Below, one piece after another: positions 23,948 to 32,529 of a stretch of 36,455 bases of DNA. A program made the position numbers and the translations under genes. The notes below the pieces were generated by a model. It worked only from the letters and a program-made list of their open reading frames with translations. It made no database searches and was not told the DNA's origin. The first letter of the stretch is position 1. Each line of letters starts with the position of its first letter. The DNA lies in contig DJRP01000019.1 in NCBI GenBank assembly GCA_002437815.1, positions 48,465-84,919 on the forward strand. The letters are read 5' to 3'. Origin of the DNA: Collinsella sp. UBA6357. Its GTDB lineage: Bacteria; Actinomycetota; Coriobacteriia; Coriobacteriales; Coriobacteriaceae.

Positions 23948-25807
23948 ATGACAAACGATGATTACCGTTCCTCCTCGCGGGGGCGCGGAAACGGACGTCC
24001 CTCCTCGCAGGGACGTTCTGCGTACGATACAAAACGGACGAATGAGCGCGGCAACCGCTCGAACGCTGACGCTTCGGGCCGCCTGCGCCGCAACGAGGGC
24101 GTGCGCGTCGGCAGCGGTCGCTCGCCGCATGTCGACAGAAATGCCTGGGTGACGGGCAAGCCGCTTCCCAGGCGAGGAATCGTGCTCGGCCTTTTGGGCG
24201 CTGCCGGGCTTCTCGGCGTGGAAAAGCTCGCTGAATATCAGATCTTCAACGGCGAGGAGCTGCGCCAGCGCGCCGATGCGCGCCGCCTGCTCTCCGAGAC
24301 GCTCTATGCCAAGCGCGGAACGGTCTACGACCGCAACGGCAACGTGCTGACCTCATCGGTCGAGTGCCGCAACATCGCGGTCAACCCGCAGCTGGTGGAG
24401 GATGTCGACAAGACCGTGTCGGCGCTCGTCAAGGCGACGGGGCTCACGCGCAAGGCGGTGCGCAAGCTCGTCGAGGGCGATGGCACCTGGGTGTATATCA
24501 AGCGTCAGGTCGATGAGGACGATTGCAAGGCCCTCGAGAAGAAGAACCTGCCGGGCGTGTTGTTCGAACAGGCCATGAAGCGTGTGTATCCCTATGGAAA
24601 CCTTGCGTCGCAGGTGCTCGGCGTGGTCGATGTCGACAACAAGGGCCTGACCGGGCTCGAGAAGCACTACGACAAGATGCTCACCGGCACCAACGGGTCG
24701 TTGGTGCGCGAGCGCTCGCGCGACGGCGGCTACATCGCGGGGGGCGCATACAAGAAGGTGGCCGCGCAGGACGGTACGGATATCGTCACGACGATCGATG
24801 TCAATATCCAGCGCGATGCCGAGGACGCGCTCGCCAAATCGGTGGAGCAGACCAAGGCCAAGTACGGGTCGGCGATCGTGACCGATCCCTCGACCGGCGA
24901 GATCCTGGCCGCATGTTCCTATCCGACCTACGATCAGACCGATCTTGAGAACGCGCGCAGTGAGGATATGAACCTGCGCGTGGTCACGGATGCCTATGAG
25001 CCGGGATCGGTGTTCAAGACGCTCGTGGCCGGTGCCGGCTGCGACGTGGGCGTCATCACATCCGAGACCGATTTTGCGGTTCCCGCCAGCATCAAGGTGG
25101 GTGACGACACCGTCACCGATGCCGACAAGCGCGACTACTCCATGACGATGACGGTGCGCGAGATGCTGCGCCGCTCTTCCAACGTGGGCTTTGTGCTCGT
25201 GGGCGAAAAGATCGGCGAGAAGGATTTTGCCAAGTACGTCAAGAAGTGGGGTATCGGGCATGCCTCCGGCGTGGACTTTCCGGGCGAGAGCCTGGGTATC
25301 GTCAAGGACCGCAGCGAATACGACGGGGCCACGTTGGGATCCATGAGCTTTGGTCAGGCGCTATCGGTCTCGCCGATCGAGATCACCCGCGCCGTGGGCG
25401 GCATCGCCAACGGCGGCGTCATGATGACCCCGCATTTTTTCAAGTCGAGCAAAGGCGAAGATAAGGACTGGGGCGAGGGCAAGCGGGTTATCTCGGCCGA
25501 TGCCGCCGCCCAGGTGGTCTCGTGTATGGAGACGGTCGTTGAATCGGGCACCGGTTCGGGCGGTGCGGTCGCCGGCTACGACGTGGCGGGCAAGACCGGT
25601 ACGGCCGAACGCGCGAGCGAGGACGGCGGTTACCAAAAGGACAACTACATGTCGTCCTTTATGGGCTTTGCCCCAGCGAGCTCGCCCAAGGTCCTGTGCT
25701 ACATCACGCTCGACGGCACGCCGCAGGGCTCAGATGCCGCGGCCGTTCCGTTCCAGACCATCATGTCCAGCGCGCTCGATACGCTGGGCATCCAACCGAC
25801 ACAGTAG
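23948..25807 (+). CDS. ftsI: Septal peptidoglycan transpeptidase (class B PBP, FtsI)
   Basis: It cross-links septal peptidoglycan as partner of FtsW. The 619-residue protein has a basic, Arg/Ser/Gly-rich cytoplasmic tail of about 75 residues, one membrane segment (RRGIVLGLLGAAGLLGV), a pedestal domain (KRGTVYDRNGNVLTSS), and the transpeptidase domain. That domain shows Ser354 and Lys357 in EPGSVFKT, Ser410-Ser411-Asn412, and the KTG triad at 549-551 in AGKTGTAE. No PASTA domain follows, unlike many Gram-positive PBPs. It begins 11 bases after ftsL. murE would usually follow but does not. Confidence 0.95.
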   Translation: MTNDDYRSSSRGRGNGRPSSQGRSAYDTKRTNERGNRSNADASGRLRRNEGVRVGSGRSPHVDRNAWVTGKPLPRRGIVLGLLGAAGLLGVEKLAEYQIFNGEELRQRADARRLLSETLYAKRGTVYDRNGNVLTSSVECRNIAVNPQLVEDVDKTVSALVKATGLTRKAVRKLVEGDGTWVYIKRQVDEDDCKALEKKNLPGVLFEQAMKRVYPYGNLASQVLGVVDVDNKGLTGLEKHYDKMLTGTNGSLVRERSRDGGYIAGGAYKKVAAQDGTDIVTTIDVNIQRDAEDALAKSVEQTKAKYGSAIVTDPSTGEILAACSYPTYDQTDLENARSEDMNLRVVTDAYEPGSVFKTLVAGAGCDVGVITSETDFAVPASIKVGDDTVTDADKRDYSMTMTVREMLRRSSNVGFVLVGEKIGEKDFAKYVKKWGIGHASGVDFPGESLGIVKDRSEYDGATLGSMSFGQALSVSPIEITRAVGGIANGGVMMTPHFFKSSKGEDKDWGEGKRVISADAAAQVVSCMETVVESGTGSGGAVAGYDVAGKTGTAERASEDGGYQKDNYMSSFMGFAPASSPKVLCYITLDGTPQGSDAAAVPFQTIMSSALDTLGIQPTQ

Positions 25808-25871
25808 GGTGCAGCCGTTGAGCCTGATGGGGTGTTCACATGGCCTGCACCACGCATGCGCGGGGCTGAGA

Positions 25872-25877
25872 TACAAT
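25872..25877 (+). promoter_or_regulatory. Candidate internal -10 before murF
   Basis: TACAAT lies 39 bases before the murF ATG in the 108-base gap after ftsI. No good -35 is visible. It may drive an internal transcript. Confidence 0.3.
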
Positions 25878-25915
25878 AGGCCGCTAGATATTTATCGGCT
25901 ACACGGGGAGCTGCA

Positions 25916-27340
25916 ATGATAGAGATTGCCGTACAAGAGCTTGAGGCTGCCACGGGGGCTAAACCTGTGACCACCGAGCCAGGGCGCGTCTGTCGCGGAT
26001 GCGTCATCGACTCGCGCCAGGTCGAGGAGGGGACGATATTCGTCGCCTTCCCGGGCGAGCGGGTCGACGGCAACGATTTTGCCGCTCAGGCCGTATGCGC
26101 CGGCGCCGGCGCCGTCATCATGACGCGCGAGCCGGACGACGAGCTGATCGGACTTGCCCGCGAGCACGCCTGCTCGCTTTTGACGTGCGATGACCCCGAG
26201 CAGTTCCTGCTCGATCTTGCCCATGCCTACCGCAAGACGCTTGACGTCACGGTGATCGGCATCACCGGCTCCATCGGCAAGACCACGACCAAGGACTCGC
26301 TTGCGGCGGTTCTGGCGCAACGCTATCGCGTGTGGTCGACCAAAGGCAACTATAACAATCTGATCGGCATGCCGCTTACGGTGCTTTCGGCCCCGGCGGA
26401 TACGCAGATGCTCGTGCTCGAGATGGGTATGAACCATTTTCACGAGATTGAGCGCATGTCGCGTTCGACCGAACCGGATTTTGCGATCGTGACCAAGATC
26501 GGCACCTCGCATATCGGCATCCTGGGCAGCCGCGAAAACATCGCGCGCGCCAAGGCCGAGATCGTGTCCGGTATGGGTGGCGCTGACGCCAAGGCATCTC
26601 TCTTGGTTTTGGGCGGTGAGGATGATTTCACCCCCTTTATCCGCGACCGATTTGCCAACCCCGCGGGCATCGAGGTCATGTGCGCCGGCATGACCGACGC
26701 CGATACGGTGCGCGCCCAGGACGTTCATATCGATGACGAGGGCCACCCGGTTTTCACGCTGGTCTTTGGGGATGGTTCTTCGGTCGAGACCATGCTCGCC
26801 GTTCCCGGTGCCCAGTCGGTTCCCAACGCCGTCAAGGCGGCGGCGGTCGGATACCGCTTGGGCGTGAGTGCCCAGCAGATCGACTGTGCCTTCCGAAACC
26901 TTAAGATCACCGGTCATCGCCAGGAGATCAAGCGCGCCCAAAGCGGCGCACGCATCATCGACGACTCGTACAACGCCAGTGCCGAGTCCATGGCCGCCGG
27001 CCTCAACCTGCTCTGCTCGCTTGAATGCTCGGGTGCGCGTGTGGCCATCCTGGGCGAGATGGGCGAGATGGGTGACGAGGCTCCTCGCATGCATGAGCTC
27101 GTGGGCGCCTACGCGGCCGCCAAGGACGTTGACGTTCTGGTGTGCGTGGGCGGCGACAACGCGCGCCTCATGGCCCAGGCCGCTCGCATGATGGGTATGG
27201 ACGAGGACCGCATCCAGGTACTCTCCGATTATCGGGAAGTTTTGGAGCGCATGGGCGGGGCCCTCGAGGCTGCCGATGTCGTTCTGGTCAAAGGCTCCCG
27301 ATTCGTTGAGCTCGATCGCTTTGTGGAAGGTGTGTGCTAG
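25916..27340 (+). CDS. murF: UDP-N-acetylmuramoyl-tripeptide--D-alanyl-D-alanine ligase
   Basis: MurF adds D-Ala-D-Ala to the UDP-MurNAc tripeptide, the last cytoplasmic step of precursor synthesis. The 474-residue protein has the N-terminal UDP-substrate domain (VIDSRQVEEGTIFVAFPGE). The ATP loop is GITGSIGKTTTKDSLA, followed by TKGNYNNLIGMPLTVL, LEMGMNHFHEI and the C-terminal IDDSYNASAESM. GGGGAG precedes the ATG. MurE, one step earlier in the pathway, is normally encoded just upstream but is absent here. mraY begins four bases after the stop. Confidence 0.96.
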   Translation: MIEIAVQELEAATGAKPVTTEPGRVCRGCVIDSRQVEEGTIFVAFPGERVDGNDFAAQAVCAGAGAVIMTREPDDELIGLAREHACSLLTCDDPEQFLLDLAHAYRKTLDVTVIGITGSIGKTTTKDSLAAVLAQRYRVWSTKGNYNNLIGMPLTVLSAPADTQMLVLEMGMNHFHEIERMSRSTEPDFAIVTKIGTSHIGILGSRENIARAKAEIVSGMGGADAKASLLVLGGEDDFTPFIRDRFANPAGIEVMCAGMTDADTVRAQDVHIDDEGHPVFTLVFGDGSSVETMLAVPGAQSVPNAVKAAAVGYRLGVSAQQIDCAFRNLKITGHRQEIKRAQSGARIIDDSYNASAESMAAGLNLLCSLECSGARVAILGEMGEMGDEAPRMHELVGAYAAAKDVDVLVCVGGDNARLMAQAARMMGMDEDRIQVLSDYREVLERMGGALEAADVVLVKGSRFVELDRFVEGVC

Positions 27341-27343
27341 CGC

Positions 27344-28375
27344 ATGTTCGGAAATCCCTCGTACCCCACGTATCAGGCCTTTTTGGGCCTCGGCATCGCG
27401 GCCGTCATAGCGCTGGCGCTCATGCCGTTTTGGATCAGGCTGCTCAAGGTCGAGGGTATCGGCCAGCAGGTGCGCGCGGACGGTCCCAAGCGTCATCTCA
27501 TCAAGCAGGGTACTCCCACCATGGGCGGCGTCGTCATCCTGATCGCCGTTTCGCTCACCTGCCTGATCATGGGCAAGCTCACCACCGAGCTCGTGCTGGT
27601 GCTGCTGGCGACGCTCGCGACGGGTCTGCTGGGCCTGATCGACGACCTTACCTCGGTCACCCACGGCCGCTCGCTGGGCCTTACCCCGCACGCCAAGATG
27701 ATCGGCCTTACGTTGATCTGCGTCATCTTCACACTGCTGTCCGTCAACTGGTGCGGTGTCGCCCCCGAGATCCGTTTTCCCGGCGGGCTCACCATCGATC
27801 TGGGCGTTTTGACCACCACGCTCGCCATCGGCGGCTCGAATTTCAGCATTCCCTGGCTCTACCTGGTCTTCTGCTGGCTTTTGATCGCCGGCCTCTCGAA
27901 TGCTGTCAACCTTACGGACGGTTTGGACGGTCTTGCCGGCGGCACCTCGATGATCGCGATGCTCGCCATGGCTGCCATGGCCTATATGCACGGCGACATC
28001 AACCTGTCGATCTTCTGCACGGCCTGCGCCGGTGCCTGCCTGGGCTTTCTGTGGTTCAACTGCTATCCGGCGAGCATCTTTATGGGCGATACCGGTTCGC
28101 TTGCGCTCGGTGCCGCCTTCGCCTGCACCTCGATCATGACCAACACCGAGGTGGTTTCGCTGATCATCGGCGGGCTGTTTATCGTCGAGACGCTCTCGGT
28201 CATGATCCAGGTCGTGAGCTTCCACTTTACGCATAAACGCGTCTTTCTCATGGCACCCATCCATCATCATTTCGAGAAGAAGGGTTGGGCCGAGACCAAG
28301 GTCGTCATCCGTTTCTGGATCGTCGCGGCCGCTTTCGGAGCTATCGGTCTTGCCCTGTTCTTCCAGTTGGGATAG
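27344..28375 (+). CDS. mraY: Phospho-N-acetylmuramoyl-pentapeptide transferase
   Basis: MraY transfers phospho-MurNAc-pentapeptide to undecaprenyl phosphate, making lipid I at the inner membrane face. The 343-residue protein has about ten membrane segments. Visible signatures are GTPTMGG, the catalytic aspartates in LIDDLTSV, NAVNLTDGLDGLAGG, FMGDTGSLALG, and the HHH cluster with EKKGWAETKVV near the end. GGAAGG in the end of murF precedes the ATG. It is read in close succession with murF and murD. Confidence 0.97.
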   Translation: MFGNPSYPTYQAFLGLGIAAVIALALMPFWIRLLKVEGIGQQVRADGPKRHLIKQGTPTMGGVVILIAVSLTCLIMGKLTTELVLVLLATLATGLLGLIDDLTSVTHGRSLGLTPHAKMIGLTLICVIFTLLSVNWCGVAPEIRFPGGLTIDLGVLTTTLAIGGSNFSIPWLYLVFCWLLIAGLSNAVNLTDGLDGLAGGTSMIAMLAMAAMAYMHGDINLSIFCTACAGACLGFLWFNCYPASIFMGDTGSLALGAAFACTSIMTNTEVVSLIIGGLFIVETLSVMIQVVSFHFTHKRVFLMAPIHHHFEKKGWAETKVVIRFWIVAAAFGAIGLALFFQLG

Positions 28376-28384
28376 TGATTTTCC

Positions 28385-29788
28385 ATGTCTCTTAGCGATA
28401 CGTTCACGCTGCTCGTTCTCGGTCAGGGCAAGTCCGGTCTCGATGTCGCCCGCTGGGCCGTCAAGCATCCCGAGCGCGTAAGCGCGCTCACCGTCTACGG
28501 CGGTGGCACCTCGCAGTCCAACGACGCGACGCGCACGCTCGAGGCCGCGGGCGCTCGTTTTGTGTACGGCACCGAGTCTGTCGAGGGTACTTACGATGTG
28601 TGCGTGACGTGCCCGGGTATCTCGGAGTTCTCGGCCTTTTTTGCTTCCGGCCGCGATCATGCCTCGCAGATCATGGGCGAGCCCGAATTCGCCTATCGTC
28701 TGTCGCCTGAGCGCTGGATCGGTATCACCGGCACCAACGGAAAGACGACCACCACGTCTCTGACCGACCATTTGCTCAAGTGCGCCGGCGAGGCGAGCGT
28801 GGCTGTGGGCAACATCGGTGAGCCTCCCATCAACGAGGTCGACGGCCGTGCGGCGGGCGAGTGGTTCGTGGCCGAGCTCTCGAGCTATCAGATCGCCACG
28901 ACCTCGGAGCTGCATCCGCGTGTCGCCGTTCTGCTCAATATCACCCCCGACCATCTGGGGTGGCACAAGAGCCACAAGAACTACGCGCTGGCCAAGATCA
29001 AGCTGTTCCAGAACATGTCCGATGACGACCTGGTGGTCATCGACACGGAGGATGCCGGTATTGCCGAGTTTGCGGATGAGATCTATGTTCCCGGACGTCG
29101 CATCTGCCGCGTTGCCTTTGACGAGCAGGAGGGATCGGACGCCGCCTTTGTCCGTGATGGCGTGCTGACGGTTCGTCTGGCCGGCGTCGAACATCAGCTT
29201 TTGCGCGTGGACGAGCTCAAGATCTCCGGACATCACAACGTCATCAACGCCCTGTGCGCTTCGGTTGCCGCCTTGGCTACCGATGCGGACGTCTCGGGTG
29301 TTTGCCGTGGACTCAAATCGTTTGCCCCGCTCGAGCATCGTGTGGAGCCGTGCGGGCAGATTAACGGAGTGCGCTATTTCAACGATTCGAAGGCGACTAA
29401 CACCGATGCTGTCGAGAAGGCTCTGACGGCGTTTCCCGACGACGATGTGATCCTTTTGCTCGGCGGTCATGACAAAGGCACGCCGCTCGAGGATTTTGCC
29501 CGCGTGGTCATGGCCAACGTGCGCTCGGTCGTGTGCTTCGGTGACGCCCGCGAACGCTTCACGGCAGCCATGGACGCTGCCGATGTCGACGGGGATGTCG
29601 ACATCGCACAGGCGGACGACTTGCGCGATGCGGTCGATGTGGCGCGTTCGCTCGCCTCGAGCGGTGATGTGATCCTGCTGTCCCCGGCCTGCTCGTCGTT
29701 CGATGAGTTCTCGGGCTATGAGGAGCGCGGTCGCGTGTTCAAGGCCTATGTGGCCGAAATTGCCGCTGCGCAGGGTCAATCGGAATAG
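28385..29788 (+). CDS. murD: UDP-N-acetylmuramoyl-L-alanine--D-glutamate ligase
   Basis: MurD adds D-glutamate to UDP-MurNAc-L-alanine with ATP. The 467-residue protein shows the N-terminal dinucleotide-like fold (LLVLGQGKSGLDVARWAV), CPGIS, and the ATP loop GITGTNGKTTTTSL. AELSSYQIATT, NITPDHLGWH, YFNDSKATNTDAV and the C-terminal LLSPACSSFDEFSGYEERG are all typical. The ribosome site before the ATG is weak, and it lies nine bases after mraY. Confidence 0.96.
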   Translation: MSLSDTFTLLVLGQGKSGLDVARWAVKHPERVSALTVYGGGTSQSNDATRTLEAAGARFVYGTESVEGTYDVCVTCPGISEFSAFFASGRDHASQIMGEPEFAYRLSPERWIGITGTNGKTTTTSLTDHLLKCAGEASVAVGNIGEPPINEVDGRAAGEWFVAELSSYQIATTSELHPRVAVLLNITPDHLGWHKSHKNYALAKIKLFQNMSDDDLVVIDTEDAGIAEFADEIYVPGRRICRVAFDEQEGSDAAFVRDGVLTVRLAGVEHQLLRVDELKISGHHNVINALCASVAALATDADVSGVCRGLKSFAPLEHRVEPCGQINGVRYFNDSKATNTDAVEKALTAFPDDDVILLLGGHDKGTPLEDFARVVMANVRSVVCFGDARERFTAAMDAADVDGDVDIAQADDLRDAVDVARSLASSGDVILLSPACSSFDEFSGYEERGRVFKAYVAEIAAAQGQSE

Positions 29789-29798
29789 GGGTGTGTCC

Positions 29799-31340
29799 GT
29801 GAGAGAGGAGAGCCCCCGCACGCAACCTGGACGGAGGCCCGACTCCCTCCGTAACGTCAACGGGCGCCCGACCCGCCGCGAGGGGCGCGGCAGGGCCATG
29901 ACGGGCGTCTCCGGTGCCGCCGAACGCTACATCGCCGGCGTGCCGGCGCGCATCATGCGCCCGCGCCTGGTCTTTTTGGCCTGCCTTTTCGCGATCTTGG
30001 GTTTCGGCCTGCTGATGGTCTATTCGGCTTCATCGGTCGAGGCGGCGGCGGAGAACGGATCGTCGATCTATTTTCTCTGGCACCAGGCGCTCTATATCCT
30101 ATCCGGTCTGATTTTGGCCTACATCGTGGCGCGTAAGCTCGGGGATGCCTGGTTCGATACCCCCGGCCTTTGGTTCCTATATGGGTTTGTACTCGCTTTG
30201 CTGGGCTTGGTTATGCTCATGGGCTCGAGCAGTCGAGGCGCGACGCGTTGGATCAACCTGGGTTTCATGACCCTGCAGCCCTCCGAATTCCTTAAGCCCG
30301 TTGTCGTTTGCATGACAGCTTGCTTTTTGGACCGTCTGTACCGGCCGGGTGGCGATGCGAATCGCTTCGTTAAAAATCTAGTGGCGTTGCTTCCCTCGCT
30401 TATCTTGGTATTTTTCCAACCCGACTTCGGTACCGTGGCGATTATCGTTTTCACGTTCGCCGCCATGCTGCTCTATTCCAACGTCTCGTGGACTACGATG
30501 GCCGGAGTTGCTCTCGCCGTTGCCGCTCTGGTGATTGTCGCTTTTGTTGCCCAGCCCTACCGTATGATGCGCTTTTTCTTGGTCGGCGATCCGTGGGCGG
30601 ACGAATTCGGCGATGGTTACCAGACAACGCTCGCTATCATGGCCTTCGCCTCGGGCGGTCTGTTCGGTCGCGGTATCGGCAACTCCACGATGAAGTACAA
30701 CTATCTGCCCGAAGCCCACAACGACTATATTCTCGCCATTATCGGCGAGGAATGCGGCTTTGTGGGAACGGTGCTGTTCTTTATTGTTTTCGGCCTTATG
30801 ATATTTGCCGCCATCAAGATCGCCCAGCAGGCGGTCAATAGGCGAGGGGCCTTGATCGCCGCCGGCTCGGCCACCATTTTGGCCATTCAGTTTTTGATCA
30901 ACGCCCTGGGCATCCTCAACGTCATGCCCATGACGGGAAAGCCCTTGCCTTTTGTCTCGTACGGCGGCTCGTCCATGTGGGCATCGCTCATCTTGGCCGG
31001 ACTGATCCTGCGCGTCTCGAACGAAAGCGCCCGCAAGGACGAGTACGAGCGTCGACGCGAAGGTTTCGCCGTCATGGACGAAAGCACGGCCGGGACCCCG
31101 CATGTCCGTGGCGCGAGCGGTTCCCGCAGCGGCTTTTCGGTACTCGCCGGTTCGGCACAGGCCGACCCGAGCGGCTCCGTGCGCCCTCATGCACGCGTCC
31201 GTTCTGGCTCTCGCGTCTCGTCGCGTCCGAGCGCGTCGTCGAATCCGTATGGGCGTGTCGATTTGAATTCCGATCCGTCGGCGCGTCTGCGCGACGATTC
31301 CGAGGGACCGACGGTAAGAAGGGATTATCGTGACCGATAA
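29799..31340 (+). CDS. ftsW: Septal peptidoglycan glycosyltransferase FtsW (SEDS)
   Basis: FtsW polymerises lipid II into septal glycan strands with FtsI. The 513-residue protein has ten or so membrane segments. The signatures are QPSEFLKP, YILAIIGEECGFVG and MTGKPLPFVSYGGSSM. It is extended at both ends: about 50 basic residues before TM1 and a Ser/Arg/Gly-rich tail of about 105 residues after the last segment. GTG at 29799 is chosen, about eight bases after AGGGG; an ATG at 29898 would remove most of the N-terminal extension. The stop overlaps murG by 11 bases. Confidence 0.93.
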   Translation: MREESPRTQPGRRPDSLRNVNGRPTRREGRGRAMTGVSGAAERYIAGVPARIMRPRLVFLACLFAILGFGLLMVYSASSVEAAAENGSSIYFLWHQALYILSGLILAYIVARKLGDAWFDTPGLWFLYGFVLALLGLVMLMGSSSRGATRWINLGFMTLQPSEFLKPVVVCMTACFLDRLYRPGGDANRFVKNLVALLPSLILVFFQPDFGTVAIIVFTFAAMLLYSNVSWTTMAGVALAVAALVIVAFVAQPYRMMRFFLVGDPWADEFGDGYQTTLAIMAFASGGLFGRGIGNSTMKYNYLPEAHNDYILAIIGEECGFVGTVLFFIVFGLMIFAAIKIAQQAVNRRGALIAAGSATILAIQFLINALGILNVMPMTGKPLPFVSYGGSSMWASLILAGLILRVSNESARKDEYERRREGFAVMDESTAGTPHVRGASGSRSGFSVLAGSAQADPSGSVRPHARVRSGSRVSSRPSASSNPYGRVDLNSDPSARLRDDSEGPTVRRDYRDR

Positions 31341-32448
31341 CAAGACCATCGCCATCGCCGCCGGCGGCACCGCCGGGCATATCAACCCCGCACTCGCTTT
31401 GGCCGAGGAACTGCGCGACCGCGGCCATCACGTGGTTTTCGTGGGCCAGTCCCATAAGCTCGAGGGCAAGCTTGTCCCCCAGGCCGGATTTGACTTCGTG
31501 CCCATCACCGTCACGGGCTTCGACCGTTCGCGTCCGTGGACGGCACTCTCGTCGCTTTGGCGCGTGAACAAGGCCAAGCGCGCCCTGGGCAAGCATTTTG
31601 CTCAGGCGGGCAAGCCCCATGCCGCCATCGGTTTCGGCGCCTATGTCGAGGTGCCGCTTTTGGGATGGTGCAAGAGCGCCGGCGTTCCGTATCTGCTGCA
31701 TGAGCAGAACTCGGTGCCCGGCCTTGCTAACAAGATGATGAGCGCCCACGCCGCCCGCGTGTGCATCTCGGTTCCCGCAGCCCGCTCGGCCTTTGAGAAG
31801 GAGGGCGATCCCGAGCATGTGCTGCTCACCGGAAACCCGGTGCGCCGCTCCGTTATCGAGGGCGACCGTTCGCGCGGACGGGCAGCGCTCGGTGTGCCCG
31901 ACGACGCGACGCTGCTGCTGGTCTTTGGCGGGTCGCTCGGCGCCCAACACCTCAACGAGCGGGTGGCCGCCCTTAAATCCGAGCTGCTCGCGCGCGATGG
32001 CGTCTACGTGCTGCATTCCACCGGAGCCGATGGCTTCGATGCGACCAAAGAAGCGCTCGCCCTGAGCGATGCCGAGTCCCAGCGCTATCGCGTTCAACCC
32101 TATATCGACAACATGGGCGACATGCTCGCCGCGGCCGATCTGGTGCTGTCGCGCTCGGGTGCCTCGAGCGTTGCCGAGATCGCGGCACTCGCGGTGCCGT
32201 CGGTGCTCGTGCCCTATCCCTTTGCCACGGCCGATCATCAAACCACCAACGCCCGTTATCTTGTCGATGCCGGCGCCGCGCGCATGTGCGCCGATGCCGA
32301 TATCGATGCCCCGGCGTTTGCAGACGAGCTGCTCGGTCTCATCGACGATGCGTCCGCTCGTGCGCGCATGCATGAGGCGGCACGCGGTCTTGCCCAGGAC
32401 AAGGCGGCCTCGATGCTCGCCGATGCGGTAGAGGGATTGCGCTCTTAG
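31330..32448 (+). CDS. murG: Lipid II synthase MurG (GlcNAc transferase)
   Basis: MurG adds GlcNAc from UDP-GlcNAc to lipid I, giving lipid II at the inner face of the membrane. The 372-residue GT28 protein has the GGTAGHINPALALAEEL loop, GFGAYVEVPL, LHEQNSVPGLANK, TGNPVR, FGGSLGAQHLN, and SRSGASSVAEIAALAVPSVL with PYPFATADHQTTNA. The start is GTG inside the end of ftsW, with AAGAAGGG before it. Confidence 0.96.
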   Translation: MTDNKTIAIAAGGTAGHINPALALAEELRDRGHHVVFVGQSHKLEGKLVPQAGFDFVPITVTGFDRSRPWTALSSLWRVNKAKRALGKHFAQAGKPHAAIGFGAYVEVPLLGWCKSAGVPYLLHEQNSVPGLANKMMSAHAARVCISVPAARSAFEKEGDPEHVLLTGNPVRRSVIEGDRSRGRAALGVPDDATLLLVFGGSLGAQHLNERVAALKSELLARDGVYVLHSTGADGFDATKEALALSDAESQRYRVQPYIDNMGDMLAAADLVLSRSGASSVAEIAALAVPSVLVPYPFATADHQTTNARYLVDAGAARMCADADIDAPAFADELLGLIDDASARARMHEAARGLAQDKAASMLADAVEGLRS

Positions 32449-32529
32449 GAGCTTGCCGACATGTGCTCCACGCGTTTGCGGTAAAGTGAACGGGTTACAG
32501 TCATAATCTTTGCAAGGAGTAGACGAGCA

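Noticed and set aside
25892..29899. A 1335-codon open frame on the minus strand across murF, mraY, murD and ftsW
   Set aside because: It lies antisense to four well-recognised genes, and its residue composition is that of a reverse-strand shadow in GC-rich DNA. No ribosome site or family motif is seen.
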